Of a stretch of 64,000 nucleotides of DNA, positions 35,629 through 43,434 are shown one piece after another. The notes beneath the pieces were generated by a model that made no database searches, was not told the DNA's origin, and was given only the letters and a program-made list of their open reading frames with translations. The stretch is from Oscillospiraceae bacterium (GTDB lineage: Bacteria > Bacillota_A > Clostridia > Oscillospirales > Ruminococcaceae), in contig SFDQ01000009.1 in the NCBI GenBank assembly GCA_004558145.1, forward strand, positions 1 to 64,000, given 5' to 3'. Every line of letters begins with the position of its first letter. Within the stretch, counting starts at the first letter, position 1. A program made the translations under genes and the position numbers.

Positions 35629-36405
35629 TCAATTTTCAGGATAGGCCGCGAACTCTTCTTCTGTGCCGTTGAATACGTTTAAATCGATATAAGGCTCTTC
35701 GCCCGTGTATCCGTCCAGCTGCCCGCGGTCGGTATACTGCCAGAAGGTCCAGTCACGGCCGTCTTTGAGGCTTGGGGTGAAATAGACGTTCCGTATCCAG
35801 ATGTCATATCCTTCATAGTCTCCCGCCAGATACCGGTCATAGGCACTGCCGGTGGCGTAGAGCACCGGGCACATGCCATAATGCTTCTCCAGCCGCTTCA
35901 AAAGGAGCGTGAGTTGCTCGGTCACCTCTTCACGGGCGGGCGGATGCAGTTTCCTGTCGCCATAGAGCTCCACATCCACCACAGGCGGAAGCATTCCGTC
36001 GAACGGTTCCACCGTCCGGATGAAATTCTCCGCCTGGGTCTCTCCCCCGCTGTCGAAGCTGAAAAAATGATACGCGCCGGCCCGCAGACCGCTCTGGCGC
36101 GCCTGCTGCCAGTTCTGCCGAAAGTTCGGGTCCTGTGAGCCGCTGCCCTCCGTTGCCTTGATGAACGCGAAGGACACGCCCTGCCGCGCCAGCGCCTGCC
36201 AGTCGATGTCACCCTGGTAGGCGGACACATCCACACCGCGCACTGGATACCGGCTTTGAGAAGGCGCGTTCAGACGAGGCAGGCCGTCATTTAAAAGAAC
36301 GGCTGCCGCTGCGGCCGCCAGGACAATGCTCGCCAAAAGGCAGGCTCCGGCAATGCGCCCTGCCGCGCCATGGGGCCGGTGGCTGGAGGCGGAAAACAGC
36401 TTCAT
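35629..36405 (-). CDS. Glycoside hydrolase family 25 lysozyme, membrane-anchored
   Basis: The start is the ATG at 36405 (GAGGTGAG upstream), giving 258 residues. One N-terminal hydrophobic anchor (about residues 18-40) exports a single GH25 domain: RGVDVSAYQGDIDW (about residues 56-69; catalytic-barrel Asp), FIKATEGSG, GAYHFFSFD, and the DVE motif PPVVDVELYG (about residues 139-148; catalytic Asp/Glu). It cleaves the muramyl-glucosamine bond of peptidoglycan. The gene follows tRNA-Ser and its hairpin. Confidence 0.92.
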   Translation of the reverse strand: MKLFSASSHRPHGAAGRIAGACLLASIVLAAAAAAVLLNDGLPRLNAPSQSRYPVRGVDVSAYQGDIDWQALARQGVSFAFIKATEGSGSQDPNFRQNWQQARQSGLRAGAYHFFSFDSGGETQAENFIRTVEPFDGMLPPVVDVELYGDRKLHPPAREEVTEQLTLLLKRLEKHYGMCPVLYATGSAYDRYLAGDYEGYDIWIRNVYFTPSLKDGRDWTFWQYTDRGQLDGYTGEEPYIDLNVFNGTEEEFAAYPEN

Positions 36406-36426
36406 CAAACTCACCTCACAAACAAA

Positions 36427-36455
36427 ACAGGGCAGACGCACGGCGTCTGCCCTGT
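36427..36455 (-). terminator. Terminator after tRNA-Ser
   Basis: A 12-bp perfect stem ACAGGGCAGACG/CGTCTGCCCTGT with a five-base loop, followed on the minus strand by TTTTGTTTG. It starts two bases after the encoded CCA end. Confidence 0.85.
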
Positions 36456-36457
36456 TA

Positions 36458-36549
36458 TGGCGGAAAGAGAGGGATTCGAACCCTCGGTGGGTTTATGGCC
36501 CACACACGATTTCCAGTCGTGCGCCTTAGACCAGCTCAGCCATCTTTCC
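36458..36549 (-). tRNA. tRNA-Ser (anticodon GGA)
   Basis: A class II tRNA. The acceptor arm is GGAAAGA/TCTTTCC with discriminator G and an encoded CCA. The anticodon arm is CACGA-CTGGAAA-TCGTG, giving anticodon GGA, which reads UCC and UCU serine codons. The long variable arm is GTGGG...CCCAC, and GGTTCGAATCC is the T-arm. A consensus promoter stands 33 bases upstream and a terminator follows at once, so it is a single tRNA unit. Confidence 0.97.
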
Positions 36550-36581
36550 ATTTGTTTCGCGGTTCTCAAAGCCGCTTATAT

Positions 36582-36610
36582 ATAATACCGAAAAGAGGGC
36601 CGTCTGTCAA
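36582..36610 (-). promoter_or_regulatory. tRNA-Ser promoter
   Basis: -35 TTGACA, 17 bases, -10 TATTAT. Confidence 0.9.
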
Positions 36611-36622
36611 GCCCTAAAATGC

Positions 36623-36654
36623 AAAAAATGCCTGCTTTTCAGCAGGCATTTTTT
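36623..36654. terminator. Terminator after the small unknown gene
   Basis: Stem AAAAAATGCCTGC/GCAGGCATTTTTT with a six-base loop; it reads as a terminator in both directions. Confidence 0.9.
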
Positions 36655-36658
36655 CTGC

Positions 36659-36952
36659 TCACTCCACGCGGGCGGGATAATACAGGTTGTTGCTGATGAA
36701 CTCCAGCTTATCCTTCAGCGCCTGCTCCATGGTGGCAACGACGTTGACCATGTTGGCCACCGACTCGTTGACCTCCATCAGCTGGCAGAAGTTCACGTCA
36801 TCCATACCGATGACGCGCTGCAGCTTCTCGCCCTCGGCGTTGAGGATATGGCTGAGAGCCGTCTCCTCCAGCGCGATGCTCTCCAGCAGGTCGGTGACCG
36901 CCTGGCACATGGTGATGGGATTGGGATGCATGGAAATAACGGGCATGGACAT
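36659..36952 (-). CDS. Small protein of unknown function with an alpha-helical SIALEETALSHILNAEGEKLQ-like core
   Basis: The start is the ATG at 36952, eight bases after GGAGG, giving 97 residues. No signal peptide. Residues 20-45 form an amphipathic helix, LLESIALEETALSHILNAEG, and the last part (about residues 55-90) is a second helical stretch ending LKDKLEFISNNLYYP. The SIALEE-A-LSHI-NAEGEK pattern recurs in small Firmicute proteins of unknown function that I recall but cannot name. It has a strong RBS and terminator, so it is a real gene; no promoter was clearly seen in the 140 bases upstream. Confidence 0.75.
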   Translation of the reverse strand: MSMPVISMHPNPITMCQAVTDLLESIALEETALSHILNAEGEKLQRVIGMDDVNFCQLMEVNESVANMVNVVATMEQALKDKLEFISNNLYYPARVE

Positions 36953-37051
36953 AAGGCATACCTCCTGAAAAATGGTGTGTTGCAACACGTTCGTGCTGAC
37001 TATCCCACTATATGCCGCCGTCTGTGTTTTGTTCCGCGCACCCGGAAAAGG

Positions 37052-37083
37052 AAAAAGAGCAGGGGCATGTTTCTCCCCTGCTC
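37052..37083 (-). terminator. Terminator of the liv operon
   Basis: Stem GAGCAGGGG/CCCCTGCTC with a nine-base loop, then TTTTTCC TTTTCC on the minus strand. Confidence 0.88.
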
Positions 37084-37091
37084 TTTGTTTT

Positions 37092-37808
37092 TCAGCAGCC
37101 CAGATAGGCTTTGCGCACCTCGATGTTGTTGGCCAGCTCGTCGGCGGGGCCTTCCATCTTGATGGTGCCGGTCTCCAGCACATAGGCACGGTCGGCGATT
37201 TCCAGCGCCATCTTGGCGTTCTGTTCCACCAGAAGAACGGTCACGCCGTCCCGGTTCACGTCCTCAATGATGTGGAAGATTTCCTTCACCAGAAGAGGCG
37301 ACAGACCCATGCTGGGTTCGTCCAGAAGCAGCATCTTGGGCTTGCACATCAGCGCGCGGCCGATAGCCAGCATCTGCTGCTCGCCGCCGGACAGGGTGCC
37401 CGCCTGCTGCTTGCGCCGCTCTTTCAGGCGGGGCAGCCGCTCGAACACCATTTCCAGGTCGTCCGCGATGGCGTCTTTGGAGTCCTTGCGGGTGAAGGCG
37501 CCCATCTCCAGGTTCTCCTGCACCGACAGGTGGCTGAACACACGGCGGCCTTCCGGCACCTGAGCCAGGCCCAGGCGGATGATCTTGTGGGCTTCCATCT
37601 GGCTGATCTTCTGGCCCATGAAGTCGATCTCGCCGCCCTTGAGTTTGAGCAGGCCGGAGATGGCGTGCATGGTGGTGGTCTTGCCGGCGCCGTTGGCGCC
37701 GATCAGGGTGACGATCTCGCCCTCGTCCACATGGAAGGAAATATCCCGGATGGCATGGATGGAGCCGTAAAACACGTTGATGTCCTGTACACGAAGCATT
37801 TCACCCAT
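37092..37808 (-). CDS. livF: Branched-chain amino acid ABC transporter ATPase LivF
   Basis: A 238-residue ATPase: Walker A GANGAGKTT, the LivF-type segment GLAQVPEGRRVFSHLSVQENLEMG (about residues 87-110), signature LSGGEQQMLAIGRALM, Walker B LLLDEPSMGLSP. The GR-RVF-LSVQENL stretch separates LivF from LivG. It is the last gene of livJHMGF, three bases after livG, with GGGAGGTGA within the end of livG. Confidence 0.95.
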   Translation of the reverse strand: MGEMLRVQDINVFYGSIHAIRDISFHVDEGEIVTLIGANGAGKTTTMHAISGLLKLKGGEIDFMGQKISQMEAHKIIRLGLAQVPEGRRVFSHLSVQENLEMGAFTRKDSKDAIADDLEMVFERLPRLKERRKQQAGTLSGGEQQMLAIGRALMCKPKMLLLDEPSMGLSPLLVKEIFHIIEDVNRDGVTVLLVEQNAKMALEIADRAYVLETGTIKMEGPADELANNIEVRKAYLGC

Positions 37809-37811
37809 GGC

Positions 37812-38573
<762 letters not shown>

Positions 38574-38576
38574 GCC

Positions 38577-39686
38577 TCACGCCTCCTCTTTCTTGCCCTG
38601 CGGGCCGTTCTTTTGGAAGCGGGCCGCCAGTTTGCGGAATTTCGGGTTTGCAGCGATCCTGTCGGCCATCTGCGCGCGCCAGGCCACGATCTGGGGGCTC
38701 TGGTTGAAGATCATCATCACGATCAGCACGATGGCGTACACCAGCATGCGGTAGTCCGCCACGCCGCGCAGCAGCTCAGGCAGAACGTAGAGCACGGTGG
38801 CCGCGATCATGGAGCCGCGGATATTGCCGATGCCGCCCAGCACCACGAACACCAGCACCAGGATGGAGGTGTTGTAGTCAAACTTCTTGGCCGCCAGCGC
38901 AGAGAAGTTCAGCGCATACAGAACGCCGGCCATGCCCGCAAACACCGCGGAGATGATGAAGGCCATCAGCTTGTACTTGGTCACGTTGATGCCGGTGGCC
39001 TCGGCGGCGATGCGGTTGTCGCGGATGGACATGATGGCCCGGCCCGCGCGGGAGTTGATGAGGTTCAAAATCACAAACAGGGTGATGAGGATGAGGATGA
39101 TGCCCGCCAGGAAGGTGGACGCCTTCTTCATGCCGCTGATGCCGATGGCGCCGTTGATGATAACGTCGCCGTCCGGCGCAAGGCCCATGGAGGCGGAGTC
39201 CTTGATGGAGAAATGGAATCCGTTCGAATCAAGGCCCAGATACACGGTGTTCAGCACGTTCTTGATGATCTCGCCGAAGGCCAGGGTCACGATGGCGAGA
39301 TAGTCGCCCCGCAGGCGCAGCACCGGGATGCCGATGAGGAAGCCGAACACGCCGGCCACCACACCGCCGATGAGCATGGAGAGCGCAAAGCCCAGCACAG
39401 AGGGCATTTCAGAGCCGGTGACGACCCAGAACACCGCGCCGGAGAAAGCGCCCACGCTCATAAAGCCCGCATGGCCCAGGCTCAGCTCGCCCAGGATGCC
39501 CACGGTGAGGTTCAGCGAGATAGCAAGCACCACATAGGTGCAGATGGGCACCAGCATGCCCTTCATGGAGTTGTTCAGCACGCCGCCCACGGTCAGCGCC
39601 TGCACGACGATGTAGAATACCACGACGATGCCGTAGGTGATCAGATTGCTGCGCGTGGTCTTTTTCATGTTTTTCAATGCGTTCAT
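38577..39686 (-). CDS. livM: Branched-chain amino acid ABC transporter permease LivM
   Basis: The start is the ATG at 39686, with GAGGTGG just before it, giving 369 residues; a GTG three codons earlier is possible. About ten helices. LivM signatures are LNLTVGILGELSLGHAGFMSVGAF (about residues 58-81), the coupling region SRAGRAIMSIRDNRIAAEATGINVTKYKL (about residues 216-244) and the C-terminal GGIGNIRGSMIAA. It forms the membrane channel with LivH. A basic cytoplasmic tail ends the chain. Confidence 0.94.
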   Translation of the reverse strand: MNALKNMKKTTRSNLITYGIVVVFYIVVQALTVGGVLNNSMKGMLVPICTYVVLAISLNLTVGILGELSLGHAGFMSVGAFSGAVFWVVTGSEMPSVLGFALSMLIGGVVAGVFGFLIGIPVLRLRGDYLAIVTLAFGEIIKNVLNTVYLGLDSNGFHFSIKDSASMGLAPDGDVIINGAIGISGMKKASTFLAGIILILITLFVILNLINSRAGRAIMSIRDNRIAAEATGINVTKYKLMAFIISAVFAGMAGVLYALNFSALAAKKFDYNTSILVLVFVVLGGIGNIRGSMIAATVLYVLPELLRGVADYRMLVYAIVLIVMMIFNQSPQIVAWRAQMADRIAANPKFRKLAARFQKNGPQGKKEEA

Positions 39687-39696
39687 CACAGCCACC

Positions 39697-40584
39697 TCAC
39701 ACCTTCTCGTTCATGGGCTTGCCCAAAAGACCCGTGGGCCGCACCAGCAGCACGATGATCAGCACGGCGAACACGATGGCGTCCGCCAGCTGGGTGGACA
39801 CATACGCCTTGCTCATGATCTCGATGATGCCCAGCAGCACGCCGCCCAGCATCGCGCCGGGAATGGAGCCGATGCCGCCGAACACCGCAGCCGTGAAGGC
39901 CTTGATGCCGGGCATCGCGCCGGTGGTGGGGGTCAGCGAGGGATACGCCGAGCACAGCAGCACACCGGCCACCGCCGCCAGCGCAGAGCCGATGGCAAAA
40001 GTGAGGGCGATGGTGGAGTTCACGTTCACGCCCATCAGCTGGGCCGCGCCCTTGTCTTCGGAGACCGCCAGCATCGCATGGCCAAGCTTGGTGTGGTTGA
40101 CGAAAAGGCTCAGACCCACCATGATGACCGCCGCCGAGACAATGGTGATCACCGTCTCGGAGGAGATAACGATCTTGCCGCCCGCCAGATGCAGGTCCAG
40201 CGCAGGGATGGACACCACGGAGGTGAAGTTCTTCGGGTCGGAGCCCCAGATCAGCAGCGCCAGATTCTGCAACAGATAGCTCACACCGATGGCCGTGATC
40301 AGCACCGCCAGCGACGAGGCGCCGCGCAGCGGCTTGTATGCGAAGCGCTCGATGGCCAGACCCAGCACCGTGCACAGCGCCATAGAGATCAGGATCGCCA
40401 CCAACGGCGGGATCCCCATCTGGTTGACCGCGATGAACACGATGTAGCTGCCCACCATGATAACGTCGCCGTGAGCAAAGTTCAGCATCTTGGCGATGCC
40501 GTAGACCATGGTGTAGCCCAGGGCGATAATGGCATACACGCTGCCGAGGCTGATGCCATTGATCAGATAGGATATAAACTCCAT
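39697..40584 (-). CDS. livH: Branched-chain amino acid ABC transporter permease LivH
   Basis: The start is the ATG at 40584 (AAGGGGAA upstream), giving 295 residues. LivH signatures are LINGISLGSVYAIIALGYTMVYG (about residues 6-28) followed by KMLNFAHGDVIMVG, the coupling region TKLGHAMLAVSEDKGAAQLMGVNV (about residues 157-180), and AVFGGIGSIPGAMLGG. It has a promoter of its own besides readthrough from livJ. Confidence 0.94.
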   Translation of the reverse strand: MEFISYLINGISLGSVYAIIALGYTMVYGIAKMLNFAHGDVIMVGSYIVFIAVNQMGIPPLVAILISMALCTVLGLAIERFAYKPLRGASSLAVLITAIGVSYLLQNLALLIWGSDPKNFTSVVSIPALDLHLAGGKIVISSETVITIVSAAVIMVGLSLFVNHTKLGHAMLAVSEDKGAAQLMGVNVNSTIALTFAIGSALAAVAGVLLCSAYPSLTPTTGAMPGIKAFTAAVFGGIGSIPGAMLGGVLLGIIEIMSKAYVSTQLADAIVFAVLIIVLLVRPTGLLGKPMNEKV

Positions 40585-40663
40585 GCCCAATTCCCCTTTT
40601 CCTTAAGCCGGCCTCTCCCCCGCCCTTCAGCAGCGGCGAGCCCGGCCCGCAAATGTCCTACTC

Positions 40664-40692
40664 ATTATAGCACTGTTCTAAAGTGCGCACAA
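40664..40692 (-). promoter_or_regulatory. livH promoter
   Basis: -35 TTGTGC, 17 bases, -10 TATAAT, between the internal terminator and livH. Confidence 0.7.
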
Positions 40693-40724
40693 GAAAAACT
40701 TGGCGTGAAAACCGCCTTTTTGTC

Positions 40725-40762
40725 AAAAAGAGGGTGCCGGCACATCTGGCCGGCACCCCCTT
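40725..40762 (-). terminator. Internal terminator between livJ and livH
   Basis: Stem GGGTGCCGGC/GCCGGCACCC with a seven-base loop, then CTTTTTG on the minus strand. Confidence 0.85.
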
Positions 40763-40785
40763 TGGTGCATTGGGAAACGCCGCAA

Positions 40786-41970
40786 TTACATCGCGGTGTA
40801 AGCGCCGTTCTCGATCTTCATGGCGCGGGGAGCCTTGTTCACCTCGCCGGTGGCCTCCCACTGCATGCCTTCGCCGGTCAGGCCGTCCACGGTGATCTCG
40901 GTCATGGCAGCCTTCAGAGCGTCGCACAGGGTGGAAGCGTCCATGTCGGGGGTGGCGCCGGACTGCTCGATGGCAGCCAGGATGGTGTAGATGCCGTCGT
41001 AGGCGTCAGCGGCGAACTGGTTGGGCACCTCGCCGTACTTCTCCTGGTACTTGGAAACGAAAGCCTGAGTGGCCTCGTCGTCAGCGTCCGCAACGAAGGG
41101 GGTCAGCAGCATAACGCCCTCGAACAGGGACAGGTCAGCGCCTTCGATGGTCAGCAGGCCGTCCAGACCGTCGCAGCCGAAAATCAGCGCGTCAAAGCCC
41201 TGCTTATCCATCTCCTGGATGATCAGGTTGGCCTCGGCATAGTAGATGGGCAGGAACACCAGCTCGGCGCCGGCATCCTTGGCCTTCTGGACCTGCACGG
41301 AGAAGTCGGTCTTGCTGTCGGCAGTGAAGGCCTCGTTGGTCACAATCTCCAGGCCCTTGTTGGCGGCCTCTTCCACGAACTTGTCGCGGATGCCGGTGGA
41401 GTAGGCGTCGGAGCTGTCGTAGATGATGGCGATCTTGGTGGCCAGACCGTTGTCGGCGATGTAGTCAGCGGAGGCGATGCCCTGGTTGGGGTCGGTGAAG
41501 CAGACCTGGAAGGCATTGTCCTCAGCGATGACGTCCGGGTTGGAAGCGGACGGGGTCAGCAGGAACAGGTTGTCCGCCGCGGTCTCGGGGGCAACGGTCA
41601 GGCAGGGCTGGGTGGTAACGGTGCCCAGCAGGACCTGCATGCCCCAGTCCTTCAGGTTGTTGTAAGCGTTCATCGCCTTCTCAACGTCGTTCTCGTCGTC
41701 CTGGAAGTTCAGCTCGAACTGAACGCCGCCCAGGGCATTGATCTCGTCCACGGCGATCTGGGCGCCGTTCTTCACAGCGTTGCCGTAGGTGGCGGCGCCG
41801 CCGGTGGTGGGGCCGATGCCGCCGATCTTGAACACGCCGGCAGTGGAGCCCGCGGTGGAAGTGCCCGCAGAAGCGGGATCAGAACCAGCGGTGGACGAAG
41901 GAGTGGAGCCGCAGGCGACCAGGCTGAACGCCATGGCAGCCGCAAGAGCGGCACTCAAAAACTTTTTCAT
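40786..41970 (-). CDS. livJ: Branched-chain amino acid ABC transporter substrate-binding lipoprotein
   Basis: A 394-residue lipoprotein: signal MKKFLSAALAAAMAFSLVAC (lipobox LVAC), a Ser/Thr/Gly/Ala linker to about residue 44, then a Peripla_BP_6 domain. Family signatures are FKIGGIGPTTGGAATYGNAVKNG (about residues 47-69), ELNFQDDENDVEKA and the VLLGTVTTQPCLTVAPE segment (about residues 111-127) that meets the ligand alpha-carboxyl. It captures leucine, isoleucine or valine outside the cell. An internal terminator follows, which would favour high levels of this subunit. Confidence 0.93.
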   Translation of the reverse strand: MKKFLSAALAAAMAFSLVACGSTPSSTAGSDPASAGTSTAGSTAGVFKIGGIGPTTGGAATYGNAVKNGAQIAVDEINALGGVQFELNFQDDENDVEKAMNAYNNLKDWGMQVLLGTVTTQPCLTVAPETAADNLFLLTPSASNPDVIAEDNAFQVCFTDPNQGIASADYIADNGLATKIAIIYDSSDAYSTGIRDKFVEEAANKGLEIVTNEAFTADSKTDFSVQVQKAKDAGAELVFLPIYYAEANLIIQEMDKQGFDALIFGCDGLDGLLTIEGADLSLFEGVMLLTPFVADADDEATQAFVSKYQEKYGEVPNQFAADAYDGIYTILAAIEQSGATPDMDASTLCDALKAAMTEITVDGLTGEGMQWEATGEVNKAPRAMKIENGAYTAM

Positions 41971-42033
41971 AGATGTTCCCTCCTGTTGTACGACCCGGGA
42001 GGCAGGTTCTCCTCCGCCGCCTTTCCGGGCCTT

Positions 42034-42048
42034 TTGTTTCCTAAAATT
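42034..42048 (-). promoter_or_regulatory. CodY-like box at the livJ transcription start
   Basis: AATTTTAGGAAACAA (minus strand) matches the CodY motif AATTTTCWGAAAATT at about 10 of 15 positions. It overlaps the -10. CodY commonly controls branched-chain amino acid importers. Candidate only. Confidence 0.35.
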
Positions 42049-42074
42049 ATAAACACATTCGCCACAAGATACAA
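42046..42074 (-). promoter_or_regulatory. livJ promoter
   Basis: -35 TTGTAT, 17 bases, -10 TATAAT, about 76 bases before the livJ start. Confidence 0.75.
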
Positions 42075-42254
42075 TTCGCTATTTTTACATACTTTTTAAC
42101 GTTGTAAAGCGTCATAGTGGATACTTTGCATAAATTCGCAGTGCTTTTTCCCCGATTATTGATCATCACGGCCAAAGCGGGGCTTTCAACGCACGTTTTT
42201 GATTGTATAAGTCCGTCAGGTTTTTGAAAAAGACGTTTTTCTTGCCAAAGGGCA

Positions 42255-42283
42255 TTGAAAAAGAGAGCGTTTTTTGTCATAAT
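42255..42283 (+). promoter_or_regulatory. xpt promoter
   Basis: -35 TTGAAA, 17 bases, -10 CATAAT. Confidence 0.65.
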
Positions 42284-42330
42284 AGGGATATTATTTCAAT
42301 GGTACAATACAGAAGTAGGAGATGGATAAC

Positions 42331-42912
42331 ATGCAGTTGCTGGAAGAGCGGATCCTTCAGGATGGTCAGGTGCGCCCCGGTAATGTTTTAAAGGTAGACT
42401 GTTTTCTGAATCACCAGCTGGACATTGCCCTGCTGGACGAGATCGGCAAAGCCTTCTACGAGGTCTACAAGAACGACGGCATCAACAAGATCCTTACCAT
42501 CGAGGCGTCCGGCATCGCCATTGCCTGCATGACCGCGCGGCACTTCGGCGTGCCCGTGGTGTTCGCCAAGAAGGCGAAGAGCAAGAACATCGACGGGGAT
42601 GTGTACACCTCCACCGTTCACTCCTTCACCTACGGCAAGGACTACGACATCACCCTCTCCAAGAAGTTCCTCGGGCCCGAGGACAAGGTGCTCATCGTGG
42701 ACGATTTCCTGGCGGTGGGCAAAGCCATGCACGGCCTGCTGGACGTGTGCAAGCAGGCGGGCGCCACGGTGGGTGGCATCGGCATCGCCATCGAGAAGGG
42801 CTTCCAGCCCGGCGGCGAGACCCTGCGCAGCCAGGGCTACAAGCTGACCAGCCTTGCCATCGTGGACTATATGGACGACGAGGGCAACCTGCGCTTCCGT
42901 TCTCAGGAATAA
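42331..42912 (+). CDS. xpt: Xanthine phosphoribosyltransferase
   Basis: The start is the ATG at 42331 (AGGAG nine bases upstream), giving 193 residues, normal for the family. It makes XMP from xanthine and PRPP for purine salvage. The PRPP-binding motif is VLIVDDFLAVGKAM (about residues 125-138); the N-terminal EERILQDGQVRPGNVLKVD and IEASGIAIA (about residues 53-61) are typical of Xpt/PurR-like folds. No guanine riboswitch precedes it, unlike in Bacillus. It ends at a shared terminator. Confidence 0.94.
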   Translation: MQLLEERILQDGQVRPGNVLKVDCFLNHQLDIALLDEIGKAFYEVYKNDGINKILTIEASGIAIACMTARHFGVPVVFAKKAKSKNIDGDVYTSTVHSFTYGKDYDITLSKKFLGPEDKVLIVDDFLAVGKAMHGLLDVCKQAGATVGGIGIAIEKGFQPGGETLRSQGYKLTSLAIVDYMDDEGNLRFRSQE

Positions 42913-42923
42913 ACGGAACAAAC

Positions 42924-42967
42924 AAAAAATACGGCCAGCCGCTTTCGGGCGGCTGGCCGATTTTTTT
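42924..42967. terminator. Bidirectional terminator between xpt and yerC
   Basis: Stem CGGCCAGCCGC/GCGGCTGGCCG with a six-base loop, flanked by an A tract and a T tract. Confidence 0.9.
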
Positions 42968-42970
42968 GCC

Positions 42971-43282
42971 TCAGGCCTGCTCTTTTTCCTTTTCCTTGAG
43001 CCGGTTGATGATCAGCGCGTATCCTCCGTTGCCGTACTGGATGCATCGGTTGATGCGGCTGATGGTGGCGGTGCTGATCTCCACCTCCCGGACGATCTGT
43101 TCGTAGGTCTTGCCGTCCAGCAGCATTTTGGCGGCCTCCAGCCGCTGCGCCATGTCGGCGAGTTCCTTCATCGTGCAAAGATCCTCGAAGAAGGTATCGC
43201 ACTCATCCATATTCTCCAGCGAAAGGATCGCTTCAAACAGGGCTTTGGTGGTTTGATTTTTTAGACGAGCTTTCTCGACCAT
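42971..43282 (-). CDS. YerC/YecD family TrpR-related protein
   Basis: A 103-residue helical DNA-binding protein. The TrpR-like helix-turn-helix lies at about residues 47-78: LEAAKMLLDGKTYEQIVREV followed by STATISRINRCIQYG. The ending ALIINRLKEKEKEQ is usual for this family. Its members in Firmicutes lack a proven effector and are not simply tryptophan repressors. It has an inverted repeat just upstream, suggesting autoregulation. No tryptophan genes are nearby. Confidence 0.88.
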   Translation of the reverse strand: MVEKARLKNQTTKALFEAILSLENMDECDTFFEDLCTMKELADMAQRLEAAKMLLDGKTYEQIVREVEISTATISRINRCIQYGNGGYALIINRLKEKEKEQA

Positions 43283-43303
43283 GATACACCTCGCACATCC
43301 TTC

Positions 43304-43326
43304 AGACTTTTACTCAACTAAAGTCT
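43304..43326. promoter_or_regulatory. Inverted repeat upstream of yerC, candidate operator
   Basis: AGACTTT, nine bases, AAAGTCT: perfect seven-base arms about 22 bases before the yerC start, where an autoregulator would bind. Confidence 0.45.
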
Positions 43327-43434
43327 ATCACAATCTCTTGCAGATTGCAAGGCATCGAACGAAAAAACAAACCGTCCCCTTTTGTGGCAGATGCACGAAA
43401 ACAGGGTCTCTCCCCTTCTTTTTCAAACGCCGGG

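Larger units (their letters stand above)
41971..42330. other. Divergent intergenic region between livJ and xpt
   Basis: This 360-base AT-rich stretch holds the livJ promoter with a CodY-like box, the xpt promoter, and between them (42075-42254) A/T tracts and weak dyads. I see no riboswitch core or further gene. Confidence 0.7.

Noticed and set aside
36458..36622. Integration site at tRNA-Ser
   Set aside because: The tRNA is intact, followed by its own terminator; no integrase or repeated 3' end was seen.
42105..42330. Guanine riboswitch expected before xpt
   Set aside because: The conserved core loops and paired stems are not present in the AT-rich leader.
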